Origin: Rubrivivax sp.
GTDB taxonomy: Bacteria > Pseudomonadota > Gammaproteobacteria > Burkholderiales > Burkholderiaceae_C
NCBI GenBank assembly: GCA_004210455.1
Contig: SEFA01000052.1
Span: 1-45,424, forward strand
DNA length: 45,424 nt
Direction of reading: 5' to 3'
Program-made: the position numbers and the translations under genes
In this document: positions 43,085-45,424 of the stretch, one piece after another
How positions within the stretch are numbered: position 1 is the stretch's first letter
Layout of the letters: every line of letters begins with the position of its first letter
The notes under the pieces: model-generated
Databases searched by the model: none
What the model saw: the letters and a program-made list of their open reading frames with translations, nothing else
Told to the model about the DNA's origin: nothing

Positions 43085-43100
43085 TTGGCACATCGATTGC
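43085..43100 (+). promoter_or_regulatory. Sigma-54 (-24/-12) promoter
   Basis: TTGGCAC, five bases, then TTGC matches the RpoN consensus (TGGCAC-N5-TTGC), with GG and GC exactly 10 bp apart. It lies 66 bp upstream of the hybrid kinase start, predicting a leader of about 40 nt. Sigma-54 (rpoN) is encoded at 10110-11633. A bacterial enhancer-binding protein would be needed; none is in the window. Confidence 0.7.
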
Positions 43101-43150
43101 CGAGGCCGCCCACGAGGTCCACACTTGGCCTCGTCCACCTGAGGGTCCAC

Positions 43151-44752
43151 ATGCCGGGTCAGGAGTCACCGCACGGCTCGGGTGCAAGCCCCGCACCCGA
43201 GGAAGGCGTCGCGCACGTCGGGGCGGCGCTCGACTACGTCACCGACGCGGTGATCCTGCTCGAGCACGACTGGACCATCGAGTTCGTCAATGTGGCCTTC
43301 GAGCGTGCCAGCGGCCGACAGCGCGAGGCCCTGATCGGCAGGGACTACTGGTCCACGCTGTCCGGCGCGATGGGCGAGCGCTTCGACGTGGAGGCGCGAT
43401 CGGCGATGCAATCGCGCGCCGCCCACATCTACGAGGAATTCAACGCCCGCCTGAGCAAGTGGTTCGAGTGTCGCGCCTTCCCCTGCGAGCACGGCCTCGT
43501 GGTGCTGTTCATCGACATCACGATGCGCAAGGCGGACGAACTGACGCGGGTCGATTTCGAAGAGAAGCTGGTGCGCATCCAGCGGATGGAGTCGCTGGGC
43601 ACGCTGGCCGGCGGCGTGGCGCACGACTTCAACAACATCCTGGCGGCCATCCTCGGCCACGCGGGGATGATGCTCGACGAGCTGCCGGCGACCTCGCCGC
43701 TGCGCGGCCACATGCAGCAGATCAAGCGGGCCGGCGACCGCGCCCGCGACATCGTGCAGCGCATCCTGGCGTACGCGCGCGGCAGCAGCCATGAGCTGTC
43801 CAAGCACAAGCTGCGCCCGCTGGTGGAGGACAGCATCCAGCTGCTGCGCTCGACGCTGCCGGCCTCGGTGATGCTGACGGTGGACCTGCACGGCGACGAC
43901 TGCGTCGCGACGGTCGATCCGGCGGAGGTGCAGCAGGTCGTGCTCAACCTCTGCACGAACGCCTGGCAGGCGATGCCCGGCGGCCACGGGCAGCTGCATG
44001 TCGCGCTGCGCGCGGTGCACTTCGACGTGCCGCATGCCTTCGCGATCGGCCGCGTGGCCCCGACGGATTACGCGGAACTCAGCGTCCGCGACGACGGTCA
44101 CGGGATGGAGGAGGACGTCGCGAAGCGCCTGTTCGAACCCTTCTTCACCACCAAGCCGCGCGGCCAGGGCACGGGGCTGGGGCTGCACATCGTGCACGGC
44201 ATCGTGCACTCGCACGGCGGTGCGATCGACGTGAAGTCGCGGCCGGGGATGGGCACGGTGTTCTCGATCTACCTGCCGGTGGTGGGCAACGAGACGGCCA
44301 GCCTCGACACGGCGGCCCTGGCGAAGGTGGCCGATCCGGGGCTGGGCGAGCATGTGCTCTACGTCGACGACGATCCCATCGTGCTGATGATGGTCGAGGC
44401 CCTGTTGAAGAAGGCGGGCTACGACGTGCGCACCTACGAGGACCCGACCGCGTGCCTCGCCGACATCGAGAGCGGCGGGGTGCCGGTGCAGCTGCTGATC
44501 ACCGACTTCAACATGCCCGGCATGAACGGGCTGGAGCTGGCCGTGGCGGTGCGCGAGACCCTGCCGACGGTGCCGGTGATCGTCACCACGGGCTACATCG
44601 GCGACGAGCTGACCGACGCGGCCGATCGCATGGGCGGCGTGGCGGTGCTGCAGAAGGAGCGCAGCTTCGAGGAGCTGGTCGAACTGGCCGCGCTCGCGCT
44701 GCGCGGCTTCCCGGAGTCGCGCTTCCTGGACACGGGCCTGTCGCCGCTCTGA
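43151..44752 (+). CDS. Hybrid sensor histidine kinase (PAS-HisKA-HATPase-REC)
   Basis: Cytosolic hybrid two-component protein of 533 residues with no membrane segment. A PAS fold (about 18-125, ALDYVTDAVILLEHDWTIEFVN...GLVVLFIDITMRK) is followed by HisKA with GTLAGGVAHDFNNIL, phospho-acceptor His 158. The HATPase has NLCTNAWQAM (N-box), DDGHGM (G1), FFTTKPRGQGTGLGL (F/G2) and PGMGTVFSIYLP. The C-terminal receiver domain has the acidic VDDDP at about 402-406, phospho-acceptor Asp 452 in ITDFNMPGMNG, and conserved Thr/Lys in VTTGYIG and LQKERS. The last Lys context is degenerate. The ATG at 43151 has GAGG 7 nt upstream; a frame open to 43082 is disfavoured. A sigma-54 promoter lies upstream. 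No output domain is present, so a separate partner is needed. Confidence 0.93.
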   Translation: MPGQESPHGSGASPAPEEGVAHVGAALDYVTDAVILLEHDWTIEFVNVAFERASGRQREALIGRDYWSTLSGAMGERFDVEARSAMQSRAAHIYEEFNARLSKWFECRAFPCEHGLVVLFIDITMRKADELTRVDFEEKLVRIQRMESLGTLAGGVAHDFNNILAAILGHAGMMLDELPATSPLRGHMQQIKRAGDRARDIVQRILAYARGSSHELSKHKLRPLVEDSIQLLRSTLPASVMLTVDLHGDDCVATVDPAEVQQVVLNLCTNAWQAMPGGHGQLHVALRAVHFDVPHAFAIGRVAPTDYAELSVRDDGHGMEEDVAKRLFEPFFTTKPRGQGTGLGLHIVHGIVHSHGGAIDVKSRPGMGTVFSIYLPVVGNETASLDTAALAKVADPGLGEHVLYVDDDPIVLMMVEALLKKAGYDVRTYEDPTACLADIESGGVPVQLLITDFNMPGMNGLELAVAVRETLPTVPVIVTTGYIGDELTDAADRMGGVAVLQKERSFEELVELAALALRGFPESRFLDTGLSPL

Positions 44753-44768
44753 AGCCGTCGCACCGTCT

Positions 44769-44828
44769 TGCTCCCTCTCCCGCTTGCGGGAGAGGGCAGG
44801 GGTGAGGGCCAGCGGCCGGCGCAGTACC
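44769..44828 (+). repeat. REP-like element, copy 4
   Basis: Perfect CCCTCTCCCGC-TT-GCGGGAGAGGG stem (11 bp, TT loop), then GGGGTGAGGGCCAGCGGCCG and GCAGTACCTC. It fills the gap between the converging hybrid kinase and hydrolase genes, and its last bases touch the hydrolase stop at 44829. Same orientation as the other copies. Confidence 0.85.
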
Positions 44829-45424
44829 TCAACCCCAGCGTCCTCCGACGAAGGGATTCGTGCGGCGCTCTTCACCGAAGCTGCTCTCGGGACCGTGGCC
44901 GGGGACGAAGACGGTGTCGTCGCCCATGGGCCACAGGCGCTCGTTGATGGAGCGGATCAGCGTGTCATGGTCGCCGCCGGGGAAGTCCGTGCGGCCGATG
45001 CTGCCGGCGAAGAGCACGTCGCCGACGAAGCAGCGTTTGGCGCTCGCGGAGTGGAAGACGACATGGCCGGGCGTGTGGCCGGGGCAGTGGCGCACGGTCA
45101 GCGTCTCGTGGCCGATCTGCACGGTGTCGCCGTCCTCGAGCCAGCGCGTGGGCGTGAACATCTCCGCCGGCGGGAAGCCGAACATCGCGGACTGCTGCGG
45201 CAGTCCGTCGATCCAGAACTGGTCGCCCTGATGCGGCCCGATGATGGGCAGATCGCGCATCCGCGCGAGCTCGCCGGTGCCGCCCGCGTGATCGATGTGC
45301 GCGTGGGTCAGCCAGATCGCCTTCAACGTCAGACCGAGGCGGTCGACCTCGGCGAGCAGGCGCGGGATCTCGCCGCCCGGATCGACGATCGCGGCTTCGC
45401 GCGTGACATCGCACCAGACGATGG
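44829..45424 (-). CDS. MBL-fold metallo-hydrolase, GloC-like (5' end cut by the window)
   Basis: Metallo-beta-lactamase-fold hydrolase, probably a small type II glyoxalase (hydroxyacylglutathione hydrolase of GloC/YcbL type). The signature THAHIDHAGG (His-x-His-x-Asp-His) is intact. Downstream are HCPGHTPGHVVF, FVGDVLFAGSIGRTDFPGGD and VFVPGHGPESSFGEERRTNPF, the last being characteristic of YcbL. The frame stays open to the window edge (VTREAAIVDPGG in the last bases), so roughly 15-20 N-terminal residues are missing and the start lies outside. It converges on the hybrid kinase, with the REP element between. Confidence 0.88.
   Translation of the reverse strand, partial: IVWCDVTREAAIVDPGGEIPRLLAEVDRLGLTLKAIWLTHAHIDHAGGTGELARMRDLPIIGPHQGDQFWIDGLPQQSAMFGFPPAEMFTPTRWLEDGDTVQIGHETLTVRHCPGHTPGHVVFHSASAKRCFVGDVLFAGSIGRTDFPGGDHDTLIRSINERLWPMGDDTVFVPGHGPESSFGEERRTNPFVGGRWG

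Overview
The window is 45.4 kb of very GC-rich chromosomal DNA, densely coding on both strands with GC-biased third codon positions. The gene content points to a Burkholderiales betaproteobacterium, probably from the Rubrivivax/Leptothrix/Roseateles-Mitsuaria neighbourhood. The grounds are an lptA-lptB-rpoN cluster, a PEP-CTERM protein, a phosphocholine-type phospholipase C, a stand-alone RlmL and acetoacetyl-CoA synthetase. The placement is inferred from gene families only. I saw no rRNA, tRNA, CRISPR array, prophage or transposase gene.

Layout. 1-1992: 3' end of a large Ig-like-repeat surface protein, cut by the window edge; the first 58 bases are a perfect palindrome that looks like a contig-end artefact. 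2133-8010 (+): orphan 7TM sensor kinase, fadD, an unknown protein, an FMN reductase and rsmE. 8042-13036 (-): parDE-type toxin-antitoxin pair, rlmL, rpoN, lptB and lptA. 13194-13301: a large nested inverted repeat. 13300-16986 (-): a YejBEF-type peptide ABC transporter. 17296-22883 (+): three tandem paralogous periplasmic binding proteins, divergent from that transporter. 23046-25103 (+): acetoacetyl-CoA synthetase. 25076-25993 (-): an unknown two-gene operon with a HEPN-like second gene. 26238-31292 (+): small lipoprotein, NTF2-like protein, PEP-CTERM protein, TAT-exported phospholipase C and an exported unknown protein. 31314-34856 (-): HscC-type Hsp70 with a membrane J-domain partner. 34927-36149: remnant of one SDR, an intact SDR, and a divergent LysR regulator around a palindromic intergenic region. 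37130-38560 (+): ClC chloride channel/antiporter. 38557-41479 (+): YtrA-like GntR regulator, ABC ATPase and membrane protein, with a promoter/operator. 41497-45424: flavin reductase (-), M48 peptidase (+), a hybrid histidine kinase (+) behind a near-consensus sigma-54 promoter, and a partial metallo-beta-lactamase hydrolase (-).

How the genes fit together. Peptide uptake is one module: one membrane/ATPase set and three binding proteins. FadD, acetoacetyl-CoA synthetase and a secreted phospholipase C fit a lifestyle using lipids and acyl chains. LptA/LptB serve LPS export. HscC and its J protein form a specialised chaperone pair. RpoN is encoded here and a sigma-54 promoter candidate precedes the hybrid kinase at 43151. 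A REP-like stem-loop with a conserved tail occurs four times, always between genes and in the same orientation.

Most interesting items: the uncharacterised HEPN-like operon with a palindrome upstream; the nested hairpin at the end of the transporter operon, where the one mismatch of the outer stem becomes a G-U pair only in the operon's own transcript; the triplicated binding proteins; the palindromic SDR/LysR regulatory region beside an SDR fragment; the sigma-54 promoter; and the self-regulated GntR/ABC operon. No single, clearly new multi-gene defence or biosynthetic system is evident.
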